DNA of 64,000 bases from Scalesia atractyloides (Eukaryota > Streptophyta > Magnoliopsida > Asterales > Asteraceae), in NCBI GenBank assembly GCA_947069175.1, contig CAMTDV010000030.1, forward strand, positions 93,305,916 to 93,369,915, given 5' to 3'. Numbering within the stretch: position 1 is the stretch's first letter; each line of letters starts with the position of its first letter. The position numbers and the translations under genes were made by a program. The notes beneath the pieces were generated by a model that did no database searches, had not been told where the DNA came from, and saw nothing but the letters and a program-made list of their open reading frames with translations. Shown piece by piece: positions 10,378-20,765 of the stretch.

Positions 10378-10935
10378 TGTTGCCAAGGAGTGCAGAAATC
10401 CAATCAACACCAATAACTTAGCCTTGTCAACACTTCGATGAAAAGTATGAAAATGAAAAGAAATTTTCTCGTGTAAGATTATGTTACTATTGTCATCAAC
10501 CCGGCCACCAAATCTACTCGTGCAAGGCGAAGGAACAAGACGAGGCCACACAGTTAATCAAACAAGCGATGGATACCAGAATTCAGAGGCAAGAAGATGA
10601 AGTTATCGGTCACCAAGAGATGATAGTTACTGGAACGGAGGGCGGCCAATGGGGCGATATCTGGTATGTTAGTTCTGTGTTTCCTCATCATATTGTCAGT
10701 AATCTGAATGTGTTTAAGCATATGAAACACTTAGTTGGGGTAGAAACAAAAGCATGGGAAAGTAATTTTCTATTTACTCGGGGTATCGGGGCTGTAGAAA
10801 TCAGATCAAGAATGAATTGTTACGAATACAAAGTGTATTCTATGCGCCAGAATTAGACCGGAATGTGTTGAGTCTGGATCAATTAACTTTGCAAGGGTAT
10901 ACGGTTAAAAATCCGGTGATACTTGTAAAATATTT
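10378..10935 (+). pseudogene. gag/protease-like part of element G polyprotein
   Basis: The frame opens at ATG 10378, right after the primer-binding site, has an in-frame TAG at 10420-10422, and is then open to a stop at 10854. It codes for a zinc knuckle CYYCHQPGHQIYSC (CX2CX4HX4C, about 10479-10520). A protease-like region of the Copia type follows (GQWGDIWYVSSVFPHHI, then FLFTRGIGAVEI). From about 10812 the family pattern continues in another frame (QSVFYAPELDRNVLSLDQL), implying a 1-bp loss in an A-run near 10810. A second shift near 10905 leads into the ARID frame. The usual catalytic DSG is replaced by SSV, so an active protease is unlikely. Confidence 0.7.
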
Positions 10936-10938
10936 CTG

Positions 10939-11772
10939 ATGTTTTCTGCACCGGTCATGAATTCAGTGAACAATGTGAATGGTTTAACCAAAGAAGAGGA
11001 ACTCGGTTTAAAAGAAAAACCGAGGGTGGTAGAATTAAGTGCTGTGAATGAAAAACACAAGGAGGATTATCTTAATTCTTACTTTCAGGATCTGAATTTA
11101 TCCACTCAAGAACCCGATTGGAGTCAAATGATTATTCGTGCAATGGAGTTCCATGATTTCTCCGATTGCAAGTCACTGTTGGAAATGATGGAAGATGGTG
11201 AATTTGTGTTTAAGTATAAACATGAATTGGAGGGAAAGTTCGAAGAGATGTTGACATGGTTTATTAATGTCAAGCTGGGAATTACTACAAGACTCATTCC
11301 ACCCTACGCGGCTGATAACAGGAAAGTAAATTTGCTCGGCATGTACATGGTGGTTAAACATGATGGAGGCTACCGGAATGTCACCGATAATAACCTATGG
11401 CCGGTGGTTGCAAAAGACATGGGGTATGAGTATCAAGATGGCGAGTTCATGAGGATCGTTTATGCAATGTATCTAGATGTGTTGGTTTACTATTACAAAT
11501 TCAAGATGGTTCAGGGAAGAATGATGGATAAAGAAGTAATTCAAGAAGGTGAAGGCTCGTCGAATACTCGCCATGAAAGAAGAAATAGTGCAGGAGATGT
11601 ACGAGATGAAGAGGCTATGCAACACTATGCCTTATTTGCAGGTAACGACTGGGAAGGAGCCATAAAGATGCAAAAGAAACGTCGGAAATTTGATTTCAAG
11701 CAGGCGACAAAGGCCGTGGATGAAGCAAACCAAAGTGTTCTCATGTATGCTGCCAAGCACAATCAAGTTTAG
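10939..11772 (+). CDS. ARID-type DNA-binding domain protein of element G
   Basis: 277 codons from the first Met; the reading frame continues upstream into the polyprotein, so the natural protein was probably one piece with the CCHC part. Residues ~100-190 fit an ARID (AT-rich interaction domain): a hydrophobic helix with WFINVKLGI, PPYAADNRKVNLLGMY, a GGY turn, NNLWPVVAKDMG with the conserved Trp, and YAMYLDVLVYYY. ARIDs bind DNA and occur in chromatin proteins. The C-terminus (residues 193-277) is charged and ends KHNQV. I recall similar CCHC/ARID proteins in Asteraceae gene sets, which would then be copies of this element type. The assignment rests on the pattern only. Confidence 0.65.
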   Translation: MFSAPVMNSVNNVNGLTKEEELGLKEKPRVVELSAVNEKHKEDYLNSYFQDLNLSTQEPDWSQMIIRAMEFHDFSDCKSLLEMMEDGEFVFKYKHELEGKFEEMLTWFINVKLGITTRLIPPYAADNRKVNLLGMYMVVKHDGGYRNVTDNNLWPVVAKDMGYEYQDGEFMRIVYAMYLDVLVYYYKFKMVQGRMMDKEVIQEGEGSSNTRHERRNSAGDVRDEEAMQHYALFAGNDWEGAIKMQKKRRKFDFKQATKAVDEANQSVLMYAAKHNQV

Positions 11773-11779
11773 GGGAAAG

Positions 11780-12129
11780 TATTAGATATATAAACTTAAT
11801 TATGCTAGTATGTTTGTATTTATATTACAACTTATATATAGCCGATATGTATAATGACTTATTATCATGGTGATAAGCGGGTGGAATTCAAACTGCCATG
11901 GGCAGTTATTCCCGCCACAAGGAACCGCCAAATATCCCATGTATAAATATGTGAAGTCCGGCAACAAGTTCCGGCACCAAGACAATTTTAATTGCATTCG
12001 AATTGTCCATTCTATTCTTTTCGTTATTCTTGTTCATACACTGTTTCTGCATTTCTGTTTCCTGATCATTATGAATACCGAACCAAGTATTTCACTTAAA
12101 TCCGCTGCAAACTTGGTTGAATCCCAACA
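11780..12129 (+). repeat. 3' LTR of element G
   Basis: 350 bp, about 97% identical to the 5' LTR by eye count, with the same TA...CA ends. The cttta duplication follows at 12130. Confidence 0.9.
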
Positions 12130-12134
12130 CTTTA

Positions 12135-13060
12135 ACATTAAACTCTCTAACTCATTGAGTCAACTTTATTAAGCGCTCAAGAAAAAAACATCTACCTATC
12201 TTAAGTTGAATGACTAAGGATTTTAGACACATGTTATTCATAGACCCAACTTACCCTATTCTTAACCATAACATTTATACTTTCCTTAAAGACCCTGTGA
12301 CCCAAATTGATTTTTGCATGGATCCTTTTGATCTGGAAATAAGAATCGCACGGATCCTTCTCTTGGTTCCTTGATAGTGGCTCTTCGAACCATATGACGG
12401 GTCAAAAATTGCTTTAATCTAACATCACAGGGAGTAAAGGTAGGAAATGGAAAGGGCATTTAAGTTGTAGGTAATGGCATGCACTGTAAAGCTACCAGTT
12501 ACCCAAAGGCAAATAATTAAGTAGATGCGTTCTTTTAAAACGATTGACACTTTGTACATTAGGTTTACATAGAATATTTATCTAAATTTTAAAGCTAGGC
12601 AAACAAGAAAATTACATCACGAATGAAGGAAGCATAGACCATGACACAATCCTTTAAGACAATTTCTTATTACTTTTAAGCCTTTGTGTATATGATATCA
12701 CACCAAGTTAGTACTGTTACAATTATGTGTATAGGATGATCTTTAGATTTATTTGTATTTTTATCTACATTGTTATAAATTATTTCTGTTTGCTCAATAT
12801 AAAGTTATATTCGATTTTTTCACGCGTGTTAGTTTTTAACCCATATATAATACTGCATACTACATAGTACATTCTGAATTTACTTGCAGCCACAACTCAG
12901 CAATCCTGGAAATAACCCATAAATTAGACTGCATGCTACATAGAACATTATGAATTTACTTGCAGCCACAACTCAGCAATCCTGGAAAGTTACAAATGGG
13001 AGATTTACATAAATGGTAAGTCAAGACCCAACCACAAAAGGAAAATTTATTTTATGAATG
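12135..13060. other. Intergenic with one 61-bp direct duplication
   Basis: No gene seen. 12852-12912 and 12928-12988 are near-identical 61-bp copies (containing TTACTTGCAGCCACAACTCA) at a 76-bp distance, a local tandem duplication. Confidence 0.7.
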
Positions 13061-13184
13061 GATGTTAAGGCTCAGATAAGATACTATCACACGTACCTCT
13101 TAAAGGAGGTTCTGGGTTCAAAACTGAACAAAGGGAATAATTTAGCATTATTGGTGTGAAAAAACATTAGACATTCAAAAAAAA
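13061..13184 (+). mobile_element. Short tRNA-derived SINE (candidate)
   Basis: An A-box-like GGCTCAGATAAG near 13069 is followed ~40 bp on by a B-box-like GGGTTCAAAACTG. The 3' tail is ACATTCAAAAAAAA, a tail seen on other SINEs in this window (39330, 40745, 57860). No clear target duplication was found. Confidence 0.45.
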
Positions 13185-13778
13185 TGTCACACCAGCTGGG
13201 GTATCAACTAACATCACGAGAAAAATCCGACGTCGTTGTTCTTGTTTCTTCTGTGATTTATAACAAACCTAATAACATTAATGTTCTTGTTTTCGGATCA
13301 TATTTGGTGTCTACCCTCAAGCACCTTTTCTTTCTTTTTCTATTTCAAAGATTTATTCTCCTAATATGTAGGTACATATTTTTAACTTCGTGCTCAAATT
13401 TTATAATTTAAGAGCTTACCTTAAGAAAAGAAAATAAAAAATATGTGATCAGCTTATAAATTGTTTACTAACAAGCAATTAATATGCGTTTTAAGGTAAT
13501 TACCTTTGTAATAGACAAGGTAATTACCCAACCAAACTTCAATAAAACATGTAATCAGACCTAGAAAGTTTTGCCTACCGTAGTAATAAATATGCGTAAA
13601 AAATCATTATGAAATTGAATCAGAACTTAAAAGTTTGACGCATCGTTATAAACCTTACATCGAGTTAAAGGTAATACAATTATATATGGACATCTGTATG
13701 GATTATAAAACTTTTGATTTTATGGTATAGTTTGTGTGATTCTTTTTTACCGACTGTAAATATTTAAATGATTAAAGT
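13185..13778. other. Intergenic, no feature seen
   Basis: AT-rich; short open frames only, none with a recognisable domain. Confidence 0.45.
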
Positions 13779-14217
13779 TTAACAGATATGTAAACCTTCG
13801 AGTTCCTTCTTCAATGTTTGAAGCGTAGCCGTTTTTATCCGTTTCACTCCTAGGTACTTTGTTTTCAGCCCATCCCATACTTGTTTTACATCGATACAGG
13901 TTGCCATTTGTAGCACTGTGTCTACGGCTATAGCTTGGATCAAGAAAGCAAGAGTCTGCTTTAAATTCTTTGGATCCTCTCTACTTTCTTTCTTTGGTTC
14001 AATAGCCTCCCATATGTCATATGCATCCATAATAGTCTTGACTTTGATAACCCACACCGCTATTGCTCTTTTTTCTTGTAGTGAAAGTTGGACATTGATA
14101 GGACATCGTCCCCTTTCTTCTGTTGGTAGAACAACCATACCCCTCTTGTGCATCGACAACCTCAGCCCTTTTATGATCAAACTTGTTCCAAGAGACTTCT
14201 TTCACTTATCAAGATAA
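13779..14217 (-). pseudogene. Copia gag fragment
   Basis: The minus-strand frame (133 codons, 14180-13779) reads like the DUF4219/UBN2 gag of Copia elements: VWVIKVKTIMDAYDIWEAIEP, then QMATCIDVKQVWDGLKTKYLG, then TLQTLKKELEGL. The N-terminal ~40 codons are in a shifted frame. No LTRs or pol were found around it, so it is an orphan fragment. Confidence 0.6.
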
Positions 14218-14758
14218 CAAATGCATTGCTAGTTGCCTTTACCGTTTCCTTTCACCCGCCAAGCAAACCGAATCTTAAAGCCACCTGCCTTGATTTCTTT
14301 ATGCCTGCGCTTTTGCACCTCTGGTTGGTCACCCCCTATCACACGAACAAACAGATGCAATAAAAAACTCAGCCCCTTCAACATGTAACGCAAAAAGTAA
14401 CGCAACAGACTAGCCAAACTCCTTGATCGACGCTTTCATTAATTGGAACAAGAATACCAAATCAGAAAAATGAATTAAAAAACAACCCTAAAACTAGCAG
14501 CTAAATAAGCCCAAACACATAACATAAACGTGCAAGTAGCCCACTCCTAAAAGCTAGCAAAGCATAATTCATTATTTAGCTCACAATATTTTAAAAGAAA
14601 ACAATATAAACGTGACAAATTTAAACTAATCTGCGACAAGTTTTAAAATTAGTTTTGACCCATATCCATGACCCGGAACTCGTGACCCGCTGACCCGTGA
14701 TGCATGATTCATGAACAATCCCGATTAGACCTACAATAAGTATGTATAGTATATAAAA

Positions 14759-14787
14759 CTAGGTTTGAACCCCGTGTTTCACACCGG
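14759..14787 (-). mobile_element. Helitron 3' terminus (candidate)
   Basis: On the minus strand a hairpin CCGGTGTGAAACACGG (6 bp with one bulged G, GAA loop) is followed 8 nt later by CTAG and a T. This is the classic 3' end of plant Helitrons (hairpin then CTRR inserted before T). The 5' TC end, which should lie to the right, was not found. Confidence 0.5.
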
Positions 14788-15030
14788 ATTGCATAAGTAT
14801 AATTTTATATAATAAATAATAAGAAATATGTCATTTAAAAAAACTCGTGTATTGTATAATAAAATATAATGTCATAGGTTAACACGTTGTCAAGATTTAT
14901 CTTTTAAAAATAAACTTTAGTGTACCATTCACTTATCATATTTGTTTAAAATCATTTATAGAAAAACAAATATTTATTCTTATCTGATTTTTGTGTAAAT
15001 TATTATTATTTAATATAAGAGATAGATAAC

Positions 15031-15070
<40 letters not shown>

Positions 15071-15828
15071 GAAGCTTAACATACAATTTCTCTTAACATA
15101 CACTGTGTACGACACTCAGATAGAACGTGCGGGATTTTGTTCATGACATGCGGCTTGCCTTTTTACCACCATCGTTGTGATTTCAGCGATTCATCTTCCC
15201 CGCCACCACAATCACCGCCGTACACCGGCAGGTACATCGCCGCCACCACCATTGCTGTGATTTCAACGATTCATCTTCCCCGCCACCGACATCGCCGCCG
15301 CCGTACACCGGCAGTTACATCCTCGACACACCACCGAAACAAATTCTACGTACCGCTCCCGCCGCCGCCGCTTCCGGAAAATCAAGAAACCAGTAACAAA
15401 CTTATTCCACCCGTAATAGAAGAATCTAAATCATCCAAGTTTTCATCAATAGGTTCTAAGTTCAAGGATTAATTGTTTTCTTTTTCTATTTAATCTGCTG
15501 TTCTAATTTACTTAACAACTACAATCTTTGCTCGAGACACTCAGTCATACAGAACCGCATTATTTTGGAAAAAACAACATGCGTAATTTTTTTGGCCCAT
15601 GCGTTTTTATTTTTCTAACATGCGAGATTTCAAATGAACGTGCATGATTTTGGTCGCGTACAATCGTACGTTAAGGCGTGATGTATTTTACACACACACT
15701 CTCTCTCTCTCTTTATATATATATATAGGTGAAAGATAACACGAAAACTCATTTGAGTTGAGAAAACTCAAGAAAACCCTATGTAACAATTTTAATTTTT
15801 CTAAAAAAAAGGGGAACGTAACATTAAT
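14788..15828. repeat. Simple repeats and an 80-bp tandem duplication
   Basis: Contains (AT)n at 15035-15068, a two-copy tandem duplication at 15165-15322 (80-bp period, GCCGCC-rich, both with GATTCATCTTCCCCGCCACC), and (AC)n(CT)n(TA)n at about 15691-15728. The open frame across the duplication is a by-product of the CCG-rich repeat. No gene is supported. Confidence 0.6.
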
Positions 15829-17015
15829 TGTCGCAACCCCCGACCCCACCCCGGGAGCGGGGGCCGCGAGACACAGAGCTGGTGGTACCGGTGTTATGAA
15901 TTTGGCAGCGGAATTACGACATCAGGGTCGTAGTTAGAAAATAAATATCAGAGTTTCAAAACACCAAACTTTTATATTAAACAAATGGGGTAAAACCCAT
16001 GTTTCCATTACAATACATATTTTTAGGGACAAACCCTAATTTATGGAAAACAGAAACTCCTTTCTATTTAGGTAACTTTTATAGCCATTTTTCTAAGCCT
16101 TCAGTGGTCTCCAGCTGGCTTTTGTTAGCTTCACATTAAGTTACCTGAAACGCGTTTTAAGAATATTTTATCAGCAAGAAATACTGACGAATCCATCTCA
16201 GTTTTATCAAAACAAGTGATTATACTTTACAGTTATTGAGGAGCATCCGCATTTACAATGTTTATATCTACGTAATTACTCAATCAGTACTGTCAATCCT
16301 GACTTGTGGGTCATATTACTTTGGGCCCTGTCACCCAACGGTAACGGTTTCTGTCACATTCCCGTGACTTTGGACTAGCAATGTATACAAAACCCCAACA
16401 TACATGCAGTAATTGTAGAATACATATACTCAATCACTGTTAAGTATAATTAAAATATTTGAGGTTTTGGTAACACATTTTGACTCACAAAAAAGATTTA
16501 CAAAAAGAGAATGTACTCGCCTTGAACACTTTAAGCATTCTTACAGAGTTCCTGGTGATGGTTCTTGATTACTTCCTGGGATTTCTATTAAGACATACAA
16601 TGCACATGCGTTAGTAAGTTAACCCAAGTCACTTTAACCATACAACACTCGACAGAACTCCAACGAACGTAGTCGGGCAGAGCCTAGACATGCGTTGGCG
16701 ATTCTAGATCGATTGGGTAGGGTGTCCATACAACACGAGATAGGATTTCAACGAACGTAGTCGGGCAGAGCCTTGACATGCGTTAGTCCTAATCTCGGGT
16801 AGGATAGTGAATTAGTGATCGGGGGTTAAGTTATTTACAGCGGGCAGCGCTTCGCAGGTTTAGGGGTTTAGGGTTTTAGGGGGGTGTTGCACGAAGAAAC
16901 AGATATTCAGAGAGTATACGATCGATTCAGAGGATCGAAAGTGAGCGACGATTTCAGTCCCAGACCGCTCCCTTTTATACCCGATTTTGACCTCCCCGCG
17001 CGTCGCGTGGGGATC
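15829..17015 (-). mobile_element. Family-C LTR part of a chimeric LTR
   Basis: Matches the family-C LTRs (41007-42455, 47127-48568) from their plus-strand start TGTCGCAACCCCCG up to GGGGATC. It includes the ~90-bp tandem pair with CGAACGTAGTCGGGCAGAGC (about 16650-16790). The last ~255 bp (the sense 5' end) are absent. Family-B LTR sequence follows without a gap at 17016. Confidence 0.85.
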
Positions 17016-18075
17016 TGACGAGCCGAACATGTTCCCACATGTTCTCACAATTATTACCAAGTTATTAGAATGTCAAAACAAGTTTTATATCATCTATATT
17101 GCTAATTACGATTTTATTTCAAAACTGACCCGTTTGACTTTTTATTAACATAACTTTGACCCGTCAATTGACCAAGCAAACGTGGTAATCAGGAGGTGCC
17201 CTCTTGAGGGATTAACACCTACCTTATTACGATCACGTAGGCATGTTCATTAAAAACATTGGCTGGACCATAATGGACATAGCTCAAAGTCAAAGCGTTT
17301 TTACGTCAACGCTTTGACATTGGCTTAAAACTAAATAAAACTGAAAAAAGAAAGGCTAAGAACACTTACACCAGGTCCTTAGCACGAAATAAGACTAGGT
17401 TGGAATCTCCTTTAGATCAGGAACCTCCATAGAGCAAGAAGGAAGGAAATGGGAAGATGTGCAAGTTGAATGGCACCCAATGGGCTCTATTTATACTTGA
17501 GGAGATTGAACTAGGATATACAAGTGTTGGAGGTATTGCAAGATCACTCCAGGTGTCTTATGAAGTGTCCAAAACCGGATTTGAGCTCATGGTTTCGAAA
17601 TAAGTGAGCTAAGGTGGCATGAGAGGTGGCCAAGGCTGCAAACATGCAGCTTGACACATGTTTCTGCGCAGATGGTCCCCTCGCGGGGCGCGAGAAGAAA
17701 CGGGGGGGGGCAGTCGCGCCCCGCGACCCCCTTAAATCTCAGTGGTACCAAGTTTTAACTTGGCACTATTAGTCCCTGAACTTTATAATTTCAAAATAAC
17801 TTTCGATTTAAGCGCTCATGGTCCCTCAAGTTTGATTCTAAGTATACTTGAAAGTATAACCGAACATCATTAAGCTCCGGGTTCGTTAAAAGGTCACTCA
17901 GAGGCATAGATTAAGCATGTTGACACATTTAACCCCTCGACTTTAATATTCATCACTCAGAGGTTATAAAATAACATGTTGGCGATTTTAGTCCCTCTCG
18001 TCTAGCATGCGGCATACGAGGATCAGCGGGACACGTGTCAAAATTTTATAGGACATGAAAACACAGGGTGTTACA
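17016..18075 (-). repeat. 3' LTR of element B, U3 part only
   Basis: 1060 bp closely matching 30014-31074. Sense start TGTAACACC at 18075, TATA on the minus strand at 17487-17497 (AGTATAAATAG). It ends at TGACGAGCC, where it joins family-C sequence. Confidence 0.85.
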
Positions 18076-18090
18076 TCCTCACCCCCTTAA
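18076..18090 (-). promoter_or_regulatory. Polypurine tract of element B
   Basis: Minus strand TTAAGGGGGTGAGGA directly before the LTR start TGTAACACC. Confidence 0.7.
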
Positions 18091-18129
18091 AAGAGATCTC
18101 GCCCTCGAGATTTATTCAAAAAGATAGGG

Positions 18130-19373
18130 GTACTTTTGTCGCATAGTGGACTCGACTTCCCAAGTATATTCGGGTCCTTAACGGGCATCCCATTTGACCT
18201 TCACAATGGGTACGTGCTTCCTGCGAAGTTTCTTAACTTGCCGATCTTCGATCGCAATTGGTTTTTCTATGAAATGCAAGTTTTCATCGATTTGTATATC
18301 CTCGTGAGGCATTGCTAGCGATTCATCCACGAAGCATTTCTTCAAATTGCTGACGTGGAAAACATCATGGATTCCACTGAGCTTTTCCGATAGCTTAAGC
18401 CTGTAAGCTACGGGTCTGACACATTCGATTATTTCGAATTGTCCAATGTACCTCGGGCTTAATTTACCCTTCTTCCCAAAACGCATTACACCTTTCCAAT
18501 GTGATACTTTCAACATAACTTTGTCCCCAACTTGGAATTGTAAAGGTTTACGCCTTTTGTCGGCATAGCTCTTTTGTCTATCTCGAGCTGCCTTAAGTTG
18601 ATCACGGATTTGCACAATCTTTTCCGTGGTTTCAAGGACGATTTCGGGTCCAGATAGTTGGGCTTCTCCAACTTTGGCCCAACACACAGGCGTCCTACAT
18701 TTTCTTCCATATAAGGCTTCAAAAGGAGCGGCCTTAATACTTGTGTGATAACTATTGTTATAAGAGAACTCGATTAGGGGTAAGTGATCGTCCCAACTTC
18801 CACCTAAATCGATCACACATGCTCGAAGCATGTCCTCCAAGGTTTGAATGGTACGTTCACTTTGTCCGTCCATCTGCGGATGGTAAGCTGTACTGAAGTT
18901 TAATCTCGTGCCTAGAGATTGTTGGAAGCTTTTCCAAAAGTGAGATGTGTATCTTGTATCTCTATCAGATACAATGGATATCGGCACTCCGTGCAAGGAC
19001 ACAATCTCATCAACATAAAGCTTAGCCAGCTTGTCAAAATCGTATGTTTCCTTAATTGGTAAGAAGTGGGCGGATTTGGTTAATCTATCCATAATAATCC
19101 ATATTGTGTCATTGCCACGCTTGGTCTTAGGTAACTTAGTGATAAAGTCCATGGTTACCATTTCCCATTTCCATACTGGGATTTCAAGTTGCTGTAGAAG
19201 TCCTGACGGTTTCTGGTGTTCTGCCTTAATTTGAGAACACGTCAAGCATTTTGCTACATGATTGGCTATATCTTTCTTCATACCCATCCACCAATAGCTG
19301 GGTTTAAGATCTTGATACATCTTGTCGCTACCCGGGTGAACCAAGTATTTAGAGCTATGTGCTTCCTAGAGGA
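18130..19373 (-). pseudogene. Integrase of element B
   Basis: 388 codons are open (19344-18178). The HHCC zinc-binding domain is at the start (HPGSDKMY ... CLTCSQIKAEH). The DDE core has TMDFITKLP, IVSDRDTRY and GQSERTIQ, so all three acidic residues are present. The GPY/F-like C-terminal domain has DKVMLKVSHWKG and HDVFHVSNLKKC. The frame stops at 18175-18177 (TAA), about 15 codons before the family's usual end, whose coding sequence (YTWEVESTMRQKYP) still follows. No chromodomain was seen. It is the best preserved domain of the element but is cut off from the rest of pol by upstream stops. Confidence 0.85.
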
Positions 19374-20765
19374 TTACATCTCTAAGTCCTCCATAGATCG
19401 GAACCCAGATCGATCATTCATCCTAAACATTTCGTCCTTTCCAGATGCTAACAGATCGATGGTTGCACCTAATCCTTCCTTGGCAATGTTGTCCTTAGAC
19501 ATGGCTAGTTTTTGTGCATTTAGCAGCTTTTCATTTAAGCTGTTTTTCAGTTCAATGCTCTTGGCATTGATCCTTAAAGGCTTGATTTTTTCCTTGCGAC
19601 TAAGCGCATCAGCGACTACATTCGCCATTCCGGATGATATCGAATCTCGCAATCATAGTCGTTAAGTGTTTCCATCCAACGACGTTGCCTCATGTTCAAA
19701 TCCTTTTGATTGAACAAGTGTTGCAGACTTTTATGGTCAGTGTAGATGATACACTTTGTTCCATATAGATAGTGCCTCCAAAGTTTAAGTGCGAATACTA
19801 CCGCACCCAATTCTAAATCATGGGTGGTGTAGTTTCTCTCATGCACTTTTAGTTGTCGTGATGCATAGGCAATCACTTTGCCTTTCTACATAAGCACACA
19901 TCCCATGCCAGTGTGCGATGCATCACAATAAACCACAAATTCTTCAATTCCTTCTGGCAGAGTTAACACCGGGGCATTGCTCAACTTATGCTTTAACGTC
20001 TCAAAGGATTCTTGTTGTTTTGTGCCCCAGTTAAATTTAGCATCCTTACGAGTTAGGATTGTCAAAGAAGCGGCTATTCGAGAGAAGTTCTCGATGAACC
20101 TTCGATAATAACCAGCCAATCCTAAGAAACTACGTATCTCAGAAGGTGTCTTTGGGGCTTCCCAATTCATTATTGCTTCTATCTTTGTTGGGTCTACTTG
20201 AATACCGTGTTCAGTTACTATGTGACCAAGGAACTGAACCTCACGTAGCCAGAATTCGCATTTGGAAAATTTTGCATACAACTTTTCCTGCGTAGAATTT
20301 CAAGAATGCACCGCAAGTGTTTCTCGTGATCCGATTGATTTCGAGAGTAGATGAGTATGTCGTCTATGAAGACAATGACAAACTTATCTAAGTATGGTTT
20401 GCAGACTCTATTCATGAGATCCATGAATGCTGCTGATGCATTAGTGAGCCCAAAAGGCATCACTAGGAATTCGTAATGTCCATATCTTGTCCTGAAAGCA
20501 GTTTTCGGAACATCTTCGTCCCTAACCTTTAGTTGGTGATATCCCGATCTTAAATCTATCTTCGAGAAATAACTTGCACCTTGTAATTGATCAAACAAGT
20601 CGTCGTTCCTGGGCAAGGGATAACGATTCTTGATTGTTATCTTATTGAGCTCACGGTAATCAATGCACATCCGCATTGATCCGTCCTTCTTTTTAACGAA
20701 AAGGATAGGGGCTCCCCAAGGCGAAGAGATAGGTTGAATAAAACCTTTCTCTAAGAGTTCATCCA
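19374..20765 (-). pseudogene. RT (3' part) and RNase H of element B
   Basis: After the inserted LTR the RT resumes with DELLEKGFIQP, then CIDYRELNK, FSKIDLRSGYHQ, the catalytic FIDDIL, and a frameshift near 20280. The connection domain follows (FLGHIVTEHGI, FLGLAGYYRRFI), then RNase H (VVYCDASHTGMGCVLM). A TAG at 19886-19888 stands where CAG is usual. RNase H goes on (HDLELGAVVFALKLWRHY, YTDHKSLQHLF). Another frameshift near 19620 precedes VVADALSRKEK. The RT catalytic residues are intact but the gene is not. Confidence 0.85.

Larger units (their letters stand above)
10010..12129 (+). mobile_element. Complete small LTR element G with CCHC and ARID coding
   Basis: A 2120-bp element with 351- and 350-bp LTRs and a 5-bp target duplication cttta (10005-10009 and 12130-12134). 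The LTRs differ by about 10 substitutions and one 1-bp gap by eye, so the insertion is moderately young. Both LTRs start TATTAG and end CCAACA, a non-canonical TA...CA pair. A primer-binding site, a purine tract (AGGGGAAAG before 11780) and a 1.4-kb coding region are present. It has no RT, RNase H or integrase and so depends on other elements. Confidence 0.9.

Noticed and set aside
10098..10421. Open frames on both strands in the LTR of element G (again at 11867)
   Set aside because: They span the LTR promoter and are an effect of the repeat; real coding starts at 10378.
15137..15472. Pro/His-rich protein of 111 residues
   Set aside because: It follows from an 80-bp CCG-rich tandem duplication; no homologue recognised.
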